Positions 1 through 8,952 of a stretch of 42,904 bases of DNA are shown here, one piece after another. A program made the translations under genes and the position numbers. Each line of letters begins with the position of its first letter. Within the stretch, counting starts at the first letter, position 1. Source of the stretch: Bacillota bacterium (lineage in GTDB: Bacteria; Bacillota; Clostridia; Acetivibrionales; DSM-1351). The DNA is taken from positions 1 to 42,904 of the forward strand of contig JAEZIB010000174.1 in assembly GCA_023416275.1 (NCBI GenBank), given 5' to 3'. The notes beneath the pieces are model-generated. The model saw only the letters and a program-made list of their open reading frames with translations, was not told the DNA's origin and ran no database searches.

Positions 1-3000
1 CAACAGGCGGAGTAACATCGTCAATATCCAAAAATTTAAATTTTATATTGGGATATTCTTTTTCAAGTACTTTTATCAGTCCAAACATCGTAGCATTTTC
101 AGGCATAATTTCTTCAACGCCTTGTAGAACTTTATTAGCATTTTTTGCAACAACAACCAAACAAACCGTTCCTTTAATCCTGCTTTTCATAATGGATTTG
201 CATAAACGAAATATGCTGTTAACTCCTCTTTCAAGACGTTCTTCTAATTCTTCCATGCTTATTGGTTCATTTTCGTCACTTAATGAAAACATATGAAAAA
301 TATGTGTTAACCCCTTATCACTTAACTCTTCAAATAGTCTGTCATAGTCCTCCTGTCTGTTTCCTATAGAATAATGGTCTGGTGATAAATAGCAATACTT
401 ACTACTGATATCTACACTTATTGTCTTCCAGCAATTGTTATTTAGCATATCTTCAATTTCTTTGCAGATATTTATTTCGCTATTGAGAAGCAAAGCACAG
501 CCTCTTTCATATTTCTCTGGATCGAGTTCTTCAATTTTAGGAACCCATCTAGTATGGTAAAAAATATTTTTATTGAATTTCTGTATATCAAGCTTTGATT
601 TCCGAACTTTTTTAATGGAATACTCTCCAATTTTGACTAATATATTTCCATCAGGATTGATAAAATCTATACTAAAAGATATTATCTCTGACTGTTCGTC
701 AATTTTTCCTTTTATCTTTACGTGGCTGAAAAACCGTTCAGGTAAAGAGCCAAACACCTGAAAATCCGCATATGCAAATGGAAGATATATACTATTGCTC
801 TCTTTCCCACCTGGTAGCATGTTCAATGCTTTATTCAGTAAAGGAATAGTAGCCAAGGCATTATCAAGCATTGCTGGGTGCAAGTAGTACTGTGATAATT
901 CCTGCTGAAATTCCTGTGGCATTTCAATAACAGAGATTAATTCCCCTTCACCTACATAAATTTCCTTGATGTTTTTCCAATGAGGTCCAAACTCAAAAGA
1001 AGTCATTGTGTTGTAGTTTTCCATATCCGGTATGATATACGATGACTTACATCTGTTTTTTAATACATCAATATCTGCAAATTCAAGTGTTCTTTGTTTT
1101 AATGGTGATATTCTGCCTTCTACATGCTTTGTCCATTCTGCTGCATTATTATTTTCTGACTTGCTTACCACATAAAATTCAAAGCCATCACCATCACGCC
1201 TAATAAAAAGTTGTGTATGTACAATCTCTTCAGGCTCTACAAAAAGCGGTTTTAGAAACTGCACATTATCAAAAATGGCACCCTCAGGAAAATGCTTGCT
1301 ACACCCTTCCATAACCATTTCGACATGGGTAGTCCCAACTAAGACATATTTTTCATCAATCTTGTGTTCATTCAGTACCCAATGCCTATTAACACTGAAA
1401 TCCGTAGCATATATTTCTATCCAAGGAGTTTCTGTTATACATTTGTCTAGAAGTGGCTTATTAGTAATTGCCACATATTCATCACTTATAATTTTAGCCC
1501 TCTTATCTCTAGCATTAATCCAGCATCTTTTACGTTCAAAGGGATAGGTAGGAACCCTCACGCAGCACCTTTTCTGTTCCGAATATATCTTATTCCAATT
1601 TATTTCAGTACCCTTTATGTATTCTTCACATATATATACTAATTTTTCCGTAATTGGTTTGTCTCTTTTAAGATGCTCATCAATTTCAAGTTCTATTTCC
1701 TTGGACATTTTTAGCATATCAAAGTCAGAGTATTTTTGACTTTCTGATTGAGAATTATTGCTGTAATAAATACCCTCCTGTTTTTCTATTTCTTTATATT
1801 TATCTAAGTCTATTTTCGTAAGTTTAAATTTCAAGTCTTCTTTATTTCGGAATAAAATAGCCAATCGTTCATTATAGTGTGCTCTCCTAGTATTAGCAGT
1901 GAAGCATATATCCTCAATATTAATATTTTCTGAGTTATTTATATACTTTCTATACTTAGAAATCAGTTTTGTTAACACTGTCTCATTTTTTGCAGACAAT
2001 GCTAGAATATGTAAGGAATCAACATATGTTTCTTTTTCCTGTTTTGATTTAGGAGCTTCTCTAAGAACTATATGACAATTTGTCCCACTAAGTCCAAAAG
2101 CACTTACACCACATCTTCTTGGGTACTCATCAGTTACCCAGTCAGTGAGTCTATTGCTTATGTATACAGGAGAATCTTCAAAATTTATCCTCTTATTTGG
2201 TTTTTTAAAATGAAGAGATGGTACCAATTGTTTGTATTCTAAACATAAAACTGCCTTTAGCAATCCTACAACACCAGCTGAATTATCCAGATGCCCTATA
2301 TTTGTCTTAACAGCACCTATAGCACAAAATTGCTTTTTATCAGTATATCTTCTGAAAGCTCTGTTAATGCCCTCAATTTCAATGGGATCACCGAGCTTGG
2401 TTCCCGTTCCATGAGCCTCAATATATGTAACTGTTTCAGGCTGAATTCCTGCGTCCTCCCATGCACGTACTATTACATCCTCCTGAGCAGTCACATTTGG
2501 AGTAGTTAAACCGTTAGAGTTTCCATCCTGATTTACTGCACTGCCTTCAATAACAGCATAAATCCTATCACAATCCTTTTGTGCCTTCCATAAAGGCTTT
2601 AAAACCATTGCAATAACACCTTCGCCAGTTCCCGTTCCGTCAGATTGTTCATCAAACGTCTTAGCTCTTCCGTCAGACGATTCAACTCCAATTTCTGCTT
2701 GTCTTACAGGGATTAAATGAAGCTGAGCTCCACCCACAATTGCCATGTCACATTCACCATTTTGTATTGATTTTACAGCTAGATGGATGGCAACAAGGGA
2801 AGATGAACAGGCAGTATCCACAATCATGCTTGGACCCCTAAAGTCCATCAGATAGGATATTCTGCTTGCAACAACAGGCTTCACATTTCCTGGGAGCGCC
2901 ATTGACATGTAATTTGGTTCTGTAATTGAAACTAATTTTTTATATTCAGAATCAGAACTAAACCCCACATAAACTCCAGTTCGGCTTCCCTTTAACTTTT

Positions 3001-3400
3001 CTCCACCATATCCGGCATCTTCAATTGCCTCCCAGGCAGTTTGCAAAAATAGTCTCTGATTGGGATCCATTAAACTTGATTCCTTTGGAGATAATTTAAA
3101 ATAGTTATAATCGAACTTATCAATTTCATCTAAAAAAGCCGCCTTATTCTTTTCAATACTATCTTGAGGAATCCCCATTAATGTTAGAGCATCAACAATA
3201 TCCTGCTTTCTTCCTTCTGGAATATCTGCAATACAATCAATACCATTCTTTAAGACTTCCCAAAATTCTTCAATAGTATTGGATTTAGGAAGCTTTACCC
3301 CAATTCCAACTATAGCAATATCCTTATTAGATATTTCTTCTACAGAAAAGTTTTTTTTGCTATCTATTCCCTTAATTTTTACTGAATTAAAACCAACCAT
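1..3400 (-). CDS. trans-AT polyketide synthase, KS-DH-KR(start), 3' end cut by window edge
   Basis: The frame is open from an ATG at 3400 (GGAGG 5-6 bases upstream) to the left edge, about 1133 codons, and continues beyond it. Residues about 24-455 are a ketosynthase with the full triad: Cys in DTACSSS (near 196), His in EAHGTGT (near 328) and His in NIGHL (near 368). Next comes a linker of about 180 residues ending in a PTYPFERKRCW motif, with no acyltransferase, as in trans-AT PKSs. Residues about 640-930 are a polyketide dehydratase fold. Its first motif is H-K-I-D-E-K-Y-V-L-V-G, where the usual HxxxGxxxxP Gly and Pro are Glu and Val; the second motif HPAMLDNAL keeps the Asp. From about 950 a ketoreductase structural subdomain begins. 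The gene lies 47 bp after the C-PCP gene, in the same operon. It should extend the peptidyl starter with malonyl units loaded by an AT encoded elsewhere. The product is not known. Confidence 0.9.
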   Translation of the reverse strand, partial: MVGFNSVKIKGIDSKKNFSVEEISNKDIAIVGIGVKLPKSNTIEEFWEVLKNGIDCIADIPEGRKQDIVDALTLMGIPQDSIEKNKAAFLDEIDKFDYNYFKLSPKESSLMDPNQRLFLQTAWEAIEDAGYGGEKLKGSRTGVYVGFSSDSEYKKLVSITEPNYMSMALPGNVKPVVASRISYLMDFRGPSMIVDTACSSSLVAIHLAVKSIQNGECDMAIVGGAQLHLIPVRQAEIGVESSDGRAKTFDEQSDGTGTGEGVIAMVLKPLWKAQKDCDRIYAVIEGSAVNQDGNSNGLTTPNVTAQEDVIVRAWEDAGIQPETVTYIEAHGTGTKLGDPIEIEGINRAFRRYTDKKQFCAIGAVKTNIGHLDNSAGVVGLLKAVLCLEYKQLVPSLHFKKPNKRINFEDSPVYISNRLTDWVTDEYPRRCGVSAFGLSGTNCHIVLREAPKSKQEKETYVDSLHILALSAKNETVLTKLISKYRKYINNSENINIEDICFTANTRRAHYNERLAILFRNKEDLKFKLTKIDLDKYKEIEKQEGIYYSNNSQSESQKYSDFDMLKMSKEIELEIDEHLKRDKPITEKLVYICEEYIKGTEINWNKIYSEQKRCCVRVPTYPFERKRCWINARDKRAKIISDEYVAITNKPLLDKCITETPWIEIYATDFSVNRHWVLNEHKIDEKYVLVGTTHVEMVMEGCSKHFPEGAIFDNVQFLKPLFVEPEEIVHTQLFIRRDGDGFEFYVVSKSENNNAAEWTKHVEGRISPLKQRTLEFADIDVLKNRCKSSYIIPDMENYNTMTSFEFGPHWKNIKEIYVGEGELISVIEMPQEFQQELSQYYLHPAMLDNALATIPLLNKALNMLPGGKESNSIYLPFAYADFQVFGSLPERFFSHVKIKGKIDEQSEIISFSIDFINPDGNILVKIGEYSIKKVRKSKLDIQKFNKNIFYHTRWVPKIEELDPEKYERGCALLLNSEINICKEIEDMLNNNCWKTISVDISSKYCYLSPDHYSIGNRQEDYDRLFEELSDKGLTHIFHMFSLSDENEPISMEELEERLERGVNSIFRLCKSIMKSRIKGTVCLVVVAKNANKVLQGVEEIMPENATMFGLIKVLEKEYPNIKFKFLDIDDVTPPV

Positions 3401-3447
3401 AATTACCTCCCTGCATGAATTCTAAATTACCGCATTTTTCAACAGCT

Positions 3448-5712
3448 CTACGTCTTTTCATACTGCTCAACAAGGGATTCAATTAATTCACAATATCCCT
3501 CAATTAATTCCATGATTTTTTCTTTTCTCAGCCGTTGGTGGTTATATTGGCAGATAAAACAAAATTCCTGCTTTTCCTCACTCAATTCAAAAATGATATC
3601 ATATATCTCATTTAGTCTTATTGTGCCATCTATTTCTTTTGTTTTGCAGAAAAATGGAATCACTTTATACTCATCGTTCTTCCTTCCCTCCTGAAGCAAT
3701 TCTGAAAGCGAATATACACCTTCCATTTCGTCTAATTTATTTTGAACAAATTCAAACAGCATCGAAAATCCATCAATTTCATTTAAATTAATAGAAAGAG
3801 GTATTGAAAAATTAATCTTGTGAGTTGAAGCATGAATAACAGTTCTCATACCCTCACTAATTTCTGTGAATATATATGCAAACATTGATAATAGCAAAGT
3901 ATATTCATTAGTTGACTCTTTTACAGCGACTTTTCTTATCCTAAGTGCCATTTCTTTTTCCAACTTAAATTTGATAGAGTTCAAATCAGAATTTGACTTA
4001 CCCCGCAGAAAATAATCATTTGGCAGGCTAATTGCCTCTAAAGGTTTAATTTCCTCTTCATTAATTGTTTTCCTTTTGATATATTGTGCCAATTTTGATA
4101 TTGTTGGATAAGTAAACAGGTCTGTCCCCGTGATTACTCCAGGGTAAAGCTTTTCGATTTTTGAATGTACTTGAATCAACAAAATTGAACTTCCTCCTAT
4201 ATCAAAAAAATTATCTCCTGTTCCAATTTTGTCAATTTTCAAAACCTTCTTCCATATATCATGGAGAAAACTCTCTATTTCATTTTCAGGTTCAGAAAAT
4301 ACACTAATTTCTGTCAAAGTACTTTTCTGATTTATAAATTTTTCATATTTCCCCTTTATTATTTCTGTTTCCTCTTGATTAAAAAGCTGAACATCAATTA
4401 ACTTGGTTTCAGAGTTTGCCATTATTTCATTAATAAGCTGTAAATATATCTCTGATAACTGAACAATTGTTTTTTCAGAAAATAAAGAGCAATCATAAAT
4501 AAAATTGATTGAGATATCATCTCCACAAGTTACACCTATAGTCAACGCATAATTTGTCATTTCAAAAATTGAATATGACTGTATCTTTATTAGCCTTTCC
4601 TCAGTATTCAAGCTTTTATCAAGAGGATAGTTTTCAATAACCATAATTGAGTTGAATAAATTCTGTTTCCTATCAAAATTAATGTAATTTTTTATATCAG
4701 TAATGGACGATGCCTCGTACTCCTGTCTGTTTTTTAAATCCCTATCAACGGAATTGAGTATACCCATGAAGGTTTCTTCCTCAGCACACTTTACCCTCAA
4801 TGGAATGGTATTGATCATTAGACCTACAATTTCCTCTATAGCTTTGATTTCAGGAGTTCTACCTGATACAGTAGTACCAAAAACACAATCGTTATTTGAA
4901 TTGAGTTTTTGTAGTACAATCCCCCATGCTGTATAGAATAATGACGCAGGAGTTATTCTATTTTTCTGGGTAAAACATGCAATATTCTCATTAACCTCAT
5001 TTGGCAGTCGCAATACATGACTTTTGACACCGATATTTTCATTTAGTTGTTCATCATATGGAAGCCATGTATTTTGTGTAAAGCTATGCAGATAGTCCTT
5101 CCAAAACATCTCTTGTTTTGCCTTGTCCAGTCTCTGAATCCATCTTATGTATTCTTTAAATTTATTCTTTACAGGAATTGATAGTATTTTTCTAGTGTAT
5201 AGTTGTTCATACGCACTAAACAGCTCATTGAGTATTATCATGTTACTCCAGCCATCATAAATTATATGGTGGTTGCATACAATCATTTCCAGTTCTTCTT
5301 TACTCATTCTGCATAATATAATTCGGTAGGGCTTACTGCTAATATCTATTCTTTCTTTTCTTAATTCATCTCTTAAATCAGAAAGCATCTCTTCCTTCCT
5401 TCTAATATCCATATAAGCAAAGTCATACTCTCTAATATCAGGTTCATAGTCTTTTACAACAATTTGTATGGGTTTTTCAACGTTTTTCCAGCGAAATATA
5501 GTGCGCAGCATTTCATTTGTATTAATAACGGATTTCCAGGCTTCTTTAAACAAGTCAACATTTATTTCTCCTTTGATTCTAAGAGACAGCTGTTCAAAAT
5601 ACATTTCACTATCAGGCTCTGTTACATAGTGAAATAACATGCCTTCTTGTGTAGGTGTTAATGCTATTATGTCCTCAACATTGTTTTTATCAATTTTTTC
5701 TGAAGTACTCAT
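3448..5712 (-). CDS. NRPS protein C-PCP plus C-domain-like C-terminal lobe, no A domain
   Basis: This 754-residue protein starts at an ATG preceded by GGAGG. Its first 30 residues (NVEDIIALTPTQEGMLFH) resemble a COM acceptor running into a condensation domain of the type that takes a D-configured donor. The active motif HHIIYDG is at 148-154, so the domain should be active. A carrier domain follows at about 480-550 with the phosphopantetheine Ser near 508 (DIGGSS). Residues about 565-745 resemble only the C-terminal lobe of a C domain; the HHxxxDG lobe is missing. There is no adenylation domain, so the carrier must be charged in trans. It probably accepts N-acyl-D-Asn from the upstream C-A-PCP-E enzyme, adds one amino acid and passes it to the downstream PKS. 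The C-terminal lobe may be a docking element or a relic; that is a guess. Confidence 0.88.
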   Translation of the reverse strand: MSTSEKIDKNNVEDIIALTPTQEGMLFHYVTEPDSEMYFEQLSLRIKGEINVDLFKEAWKSVINTNEMLRTIFRWKNVEKPIQIVVKDYEPDIREYDFAYMDIRRKEEMLSDLRDELRKERIDISSKPYRIILCRMSKEELEMIVCNHHIIYDGWSNMIILNELFSAYEQLYTRKILSIPVKNKFKEYIRWIQRLDKAKQEMFWKDYLHSFTQNTWLPYDEQLNENIGVKSHVLRLPNEVNENIACFTQKNRITPASLFYTAWGIVLQKLNSNNDCVFGTTVSGRTPEIKAIEEIVGLMINTIPLRVKCAEEETFMGILNSVDRDLKNRQEYEASSITDIKNYINFDRKQNLFNSIMVIENYPLDKSLNTEERLIKIQSYSIFEMTNYALTIGVTCGDDISINFIYDCSLFSEKTIVQLSEIYLQLINEIMANSETKLIDVQLFNQEETEIIKGKYEKFINQKSTLTEISVFSEPENEIESFLHDIWKKVLKIDKIGTGDNFFDIGGSSILLIQVHSKIEKLYPGVITGTDLFTYPTISKLAQYIKRKTINEEEIKPLEAISLPNDYFLRGKSNSDLNSIKFKLEKEMALRIRKVAVKESTNEYTLLLSMFAYIFTEISEGMRTVIHASTHKINFSIPLSINLNEIDGFSMLFEFVQNKLDEMEGVYSLSELLQEGRKNDEYKVIPFFCKTKEIDGTIRLNEIYDIIFELSEEKQEFCFICQYNHQRLRKEKIMELIEGYCELIESLVEQYEKT

Positions 5713-5743
5713 CTTTTATTGTGCCTCCAAAGTTTTTCATTTA

Positions 5744-8700
5744 CTAAGTTTGTAGTAATAGTTCATTACTTATTTGCTGTCCCGAAACGTTTTCTTGTTT
5801 TATAATCTTTCCCATTTCCATTTTTATCAGTTGGTCTGCGACACCAAAGTAACTGTCATCATGGGTTACAGCTATTATACATTTACCTTCCTTTTTAAGT
5901 TCTGGAAGAAGGTTGTTATAAAAATATTTTCTATGTTCAGGATCTTGGTCAGCAGCCCATTCATCAAACAATAGAATAGGTTTATCCTCAAGATAACTTA
6001 CTAGTAATGCCAATCTTTTTCTCTGTCCTGTAGAAAGATTCGTGGAACTAAAAACACCGTTTTTTATCTGCAGCTTATCTTGAATATGCAATTTTTCTAA
6101 GAGCTCATCAATTTCCCGTTCTTTCTGTTCATAATCAACACCATACAGCTTCTGAAATAAATAGTAATCACTGAAAATTGTAGAAAACTGTTCTTTAAGA
6201 CTTTGTGAATCAATAATACTATTATTCAGAATAACTTCTCCTTTATCAGCCTTATACAAACCAGTCAGCAATTTTGCCAACGTAGATTTACCACTGCCAT
6301 TTCCACCAGTAATAAAGGTAATTTGTGATGAATGAAATTCAATATTAATTGGTCCCACTTTAAAATCACTACCCTCTATATTTTGAAATTCAAACTCAAC
6401 TTCTCTTAATTCCAAGCTTATTTTTGAATTTGCTCCAGCTTCTATATGATTTGTATTAATTGAATCCTCCATTGAAGAAATCTCAGTAATCAGTTGACTA
6501 AGCCTGTTATAACTTATCCTCATCTGAAATATATTTGGAATTGAAGTCAAAATAGCACGAACAGGACCTGTCATATATAAAAATACAAAAATGAAATTAG
6601 TTAATGTTGAATTTTCAATATTTTTAAACACCAATGGAAAAATAAATGCCACCGCTCCAATAACCAGAGTAAATAGAAGTTCTCCAACAATAAAAGCCTT
6701 AGCAAATTGAATATCAGCAAATATTCGTTTATTTTTGTATGTTAAACAACTATCTCGCATGTCTTCTTTAAATTCATTTCTTTTTTTCATATTCAAGTTT
6801 AGTTCTTTAAATCCATTAGTAATATCATTTATGAATCTGAAAAAGACATTTTGAATATCCCTTGTTTGTTCCCAAGCTATATTTGCCTTCCAGCCTACAA
6901 CATAATATACACCTGCTAATGCAACAATAACCACCAAAGAAACCAACAGACCATAAATATTAATAAATCCCAGATAGATAAAACATGCCACAAGAGTAAC
7001 TAGTGCTGTGACACCTGTTACAAGTATGTTTGCAAAATTACTAACTGTTTCGGGATCATTATTCAGTCCAGCTTGTATTTTGCCGTTTTGTAGATCTTCC
7101 ATATTTTTGTAGTACATTTTTAGTATTCTCTGCGTTAGTTCCATTCTTTTTTCGTATACATAGTTATTTGTAATGTTTATAAGCCTTAAACGAATCAATT
7201 GCTGACCAACTACGTAAACTATCAGCCCAATAATAAAGTATAGTAAAAGACTAACAGGAAACTCATAATCTTCTGGATTCATAGTTAAAACATCTAAAGT
7301 CTGATTTATAATAAAAATGACTAAGGCATTTCCAAAACCACTTGCTACACTTAATGCAGCTATCATAAATATTGACTTTTCGCCCTCCTTTATAAAAAGA
7401 GCTGAAAGAGTAAAATATATAAAAAGAAGTGAAATAAGCAAAGTAACCAAAATAAGTGCAACGATAACGCTACTTGGCCCCCATACAACAATAGCCTCCC
7501 AGGGATACTCAGAAAACAATACATCCCTAACCCTGTAAATGCAGTAGCCCAAAAACACTATAAACAAAGCCGACAACAGCAAATTAATAGCTTTTTTCAT
7601 GTCTATTCCTGCAAATTTTCTACGCGACTTAATAATTTCAAACACCATCTGCAAAATCATTACTAAAAAAAGAAGAGCTAAAGCACCCACAATACATATG
7701 ATGGTAAAACACGCCTTATCTACTGTTACATATGTATCACTTGCTTCAGGCACCCATTTGTCCATTATTAAGTTGATAATATATGGTGCCGTAAAATACA
7801 CACGTCCAGAATTCATGTTTGCTAGGACACAAACGCCCAGTTTTTCATCAGGTTTAAATGCTATTGAGGATGAATATGTAGGATTGCTCCCGGCATGAAA
7901 AAACAAGCCTCCTTCTCCGAACTGACAAACATCCCATCCCGCCCCATAAGAACCATAGGTTGTCCCATATGATATAAAGGGGTTTACTTTCCTATCGGGA
8001 ATATGTGATTGAACAACCAATTCTTTAAACATATCAGATTTTGTATTTATCCCAAGCTGAATACGTAACCAAGATTCCATGTCATTGATGTTAGATATTA
8101 TGTAACCAGCTGGGGTGTTTCCTCTGAAATAAGGTGGATCATATTTTAAAGGCATATTGAACCCAATCTTATAACCTTGAGACATTCTGTCCTTTTGAAA
8201 ATCCTCTCTAGCCACATACGTATTAGTCAACCCTAATGGTCCAATAATATGTTCTTTCATGAACTTCTCATATGTCTGTCCCGTTACTTTCTGTATTATG
8301 AGTCCTAAAATATCATAATTTATAGTGGCATATATGGCTTCTTCTCCTGGACGTCTATCTAATTCCTGTCCAACCAAGGTTTTTACTGTAGCTTCAATCC
8401 CATTTTCCTCGTCATTAGTAACAGGAATATAACCAGTAGTTTCAGAAGGAATACCACCCGTTTGATGTAAACACTGTTCTATGGTAATTACTTCCTTTTT
8501 GCCTTTGTACTGCATCCAAAACCAAGGTAAGTATTTGTCTACCGGATCATCTAAATTAAGCATTCCCTTGTTTTGAAGGTAAAGTATTCCCAATCCTGTA
8601 AAAGCTTTTGTCATAGAGCCTAGTTCGAATAAAGTATCTGAACTAACTGCTCTTTTTGATTCAATGTCTGAATAACCGTAATTTTTCTTATAAACGGTTT

Positions 8701-8899
8701 TATCACCTTCAATAATTACAATAGATAACCCAGGTATTTTTCCCTTACTCATTTGTCTTTGAATATATTTGTCGATTTCATTAATTTTCTGTTGTGTTGT
8801 AAGGAGCGAATCACTTTTTGCATTTGATTTACAATTTACTATTTGTGTTTGAATGAGAATAGTAAAAATTAATAAAAATACTGTCATAAATCTTTTCAT
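5744..8899 (-). CDS. D-asparaginyl prodrug peptidase (S12 family) fused to ABC exporter
   Basis: This 1051-residue fusion has an N-terminal secretion signal (1-24). Residues about 35-385 form a beta-lactamase-fold S12 serine peptidase with S95-M-T-K98, Tyr190 in YAT (where YxN is usual) and H335-A-G. ClbP, the colibactin prodrug peptidase, is known to use S95, K98 and Tyr186, so the spacing agrees closely. Three hydrophobic helices follow (about 398-423, 437-455, 470-500), the topology reported for ClbP. A cyclic-peptide type ABC exporter completes the chain: membrane helices at about 508-785, Walker A GGNGSGKST at 865-873, signature LSTGQRK at 955-961 and Walker B ILLFDE at 975-980. The gene sits 53 bp after the Asn-specific NRPS and 31 bp before the C-PCP gene. 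The inferred role is to export an N-acyl-D-Asn capped product and cleave the cap outside the membrane, as proposed for ZmaM-like fusions. General peptide or lactam hydrolysis cannot be excluded. Confidence 0.88.
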   Translation of the reverse strand: MKRFMTVFLLIFTILIQTQIVNCKSNAKSDSLLTTQQKINEIDKYIQRQMSKGKIPGLSIVIIEGDKTVYKKNYGYSDIESKRAVSSDTLFELGSMTKAFTGLGILYLQNKGMLNLDDPVDKYLPWFWMQYKGKKEVITIEQCLHQTGGIPSETTGYIPVTNDEENGIEATVKTLVGQELDRRPGEEAIYATINYDILGLIIQKVTGQTYEKFMKEHIIGPLGLTNTYVAREDFQKDRMSQGYKIGFNMPLKYDPPYFRGNTPAGYIISNINDMESWLRIQLGINTKSDMFKELVVQSHIPDRKVNPFISYGTTYGSYGAGWDVCQFGEGGLFFHAGSNPTYSSSIAFKPDEKLGVCVLANMNSGRVYFTAPYIINLIMDKWVPEASDTYVTVDKACFTIICIVGALALLFLVMILQMVFEIIKSRRKFAGIDMKKAINLLLSALFIVFLGYCIYRVRDVLFSEYPWEAIVVWGPSSVIVALILVTLLISLLFIYFTLSALFIKEGEKSIFMIAALSVASGFGNALVIFIINQTLDVLTMNPEDYEFPVSLLLYFIIGLIVYVVGQQLIRLRLINITNNYVYEKRMELTQRILKMYYKNMEDLQNGKIQAGLNNDPETVSNFANILVTGVTALVTLVACFIYLGFINIYGLLVSLVVIVALAGVYYVVGWKANIAWEQTRDIQNVFFRFINDITNGFKELNLNMKKRNEFKEDMRDSCLTYKNKRIFADIQFAKAFIVGELLFTLVIGAVAFIFPLVFKNIENSTLTNFIFVFLYMTGPVRAILTSIPNIFQMRISYNRLSQLITEISSMEDSINTNHIEAGANSKISLELREVEFEFQNIEGSDFKVGPINIEFHSSQITFITGGNGSGKSTLAKLLTGLYKADKGEVILNNSIIDSQSLKEQFSTIFSDYYLFQKLYGVDYEQKEREIDELLEKLHIQDKLQIKNGVFSSTNLSTGQRKRLALLVSYLEDKPILLFDEWAADQDPEHRKYFYNNLLPELKKEGKCIIAVTHDDSYFGVADQLIKMEMGKIIKQENVSGQQISNELLLQT

Positions 8900-8952
8900 T
8901 GTACTCTCCTTAAATCTGTGCTTTAAACTACAAAATAAGCCAAAATGTTAGT

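Noticed and set aside
1..1600. Possible acyltransferase after the ketosynthase
   Set aside because: Only a linker of about 180 residues lies between KS and DH, with no GHSxG-type motif.
8820..8899. Lipoprotein signal on the peptidase-exporter fusion
   Set aside because: The Cys23 context is IVNC; Asn at -1 is not a lipobox, so an ordinary signal or anchor is more likely.
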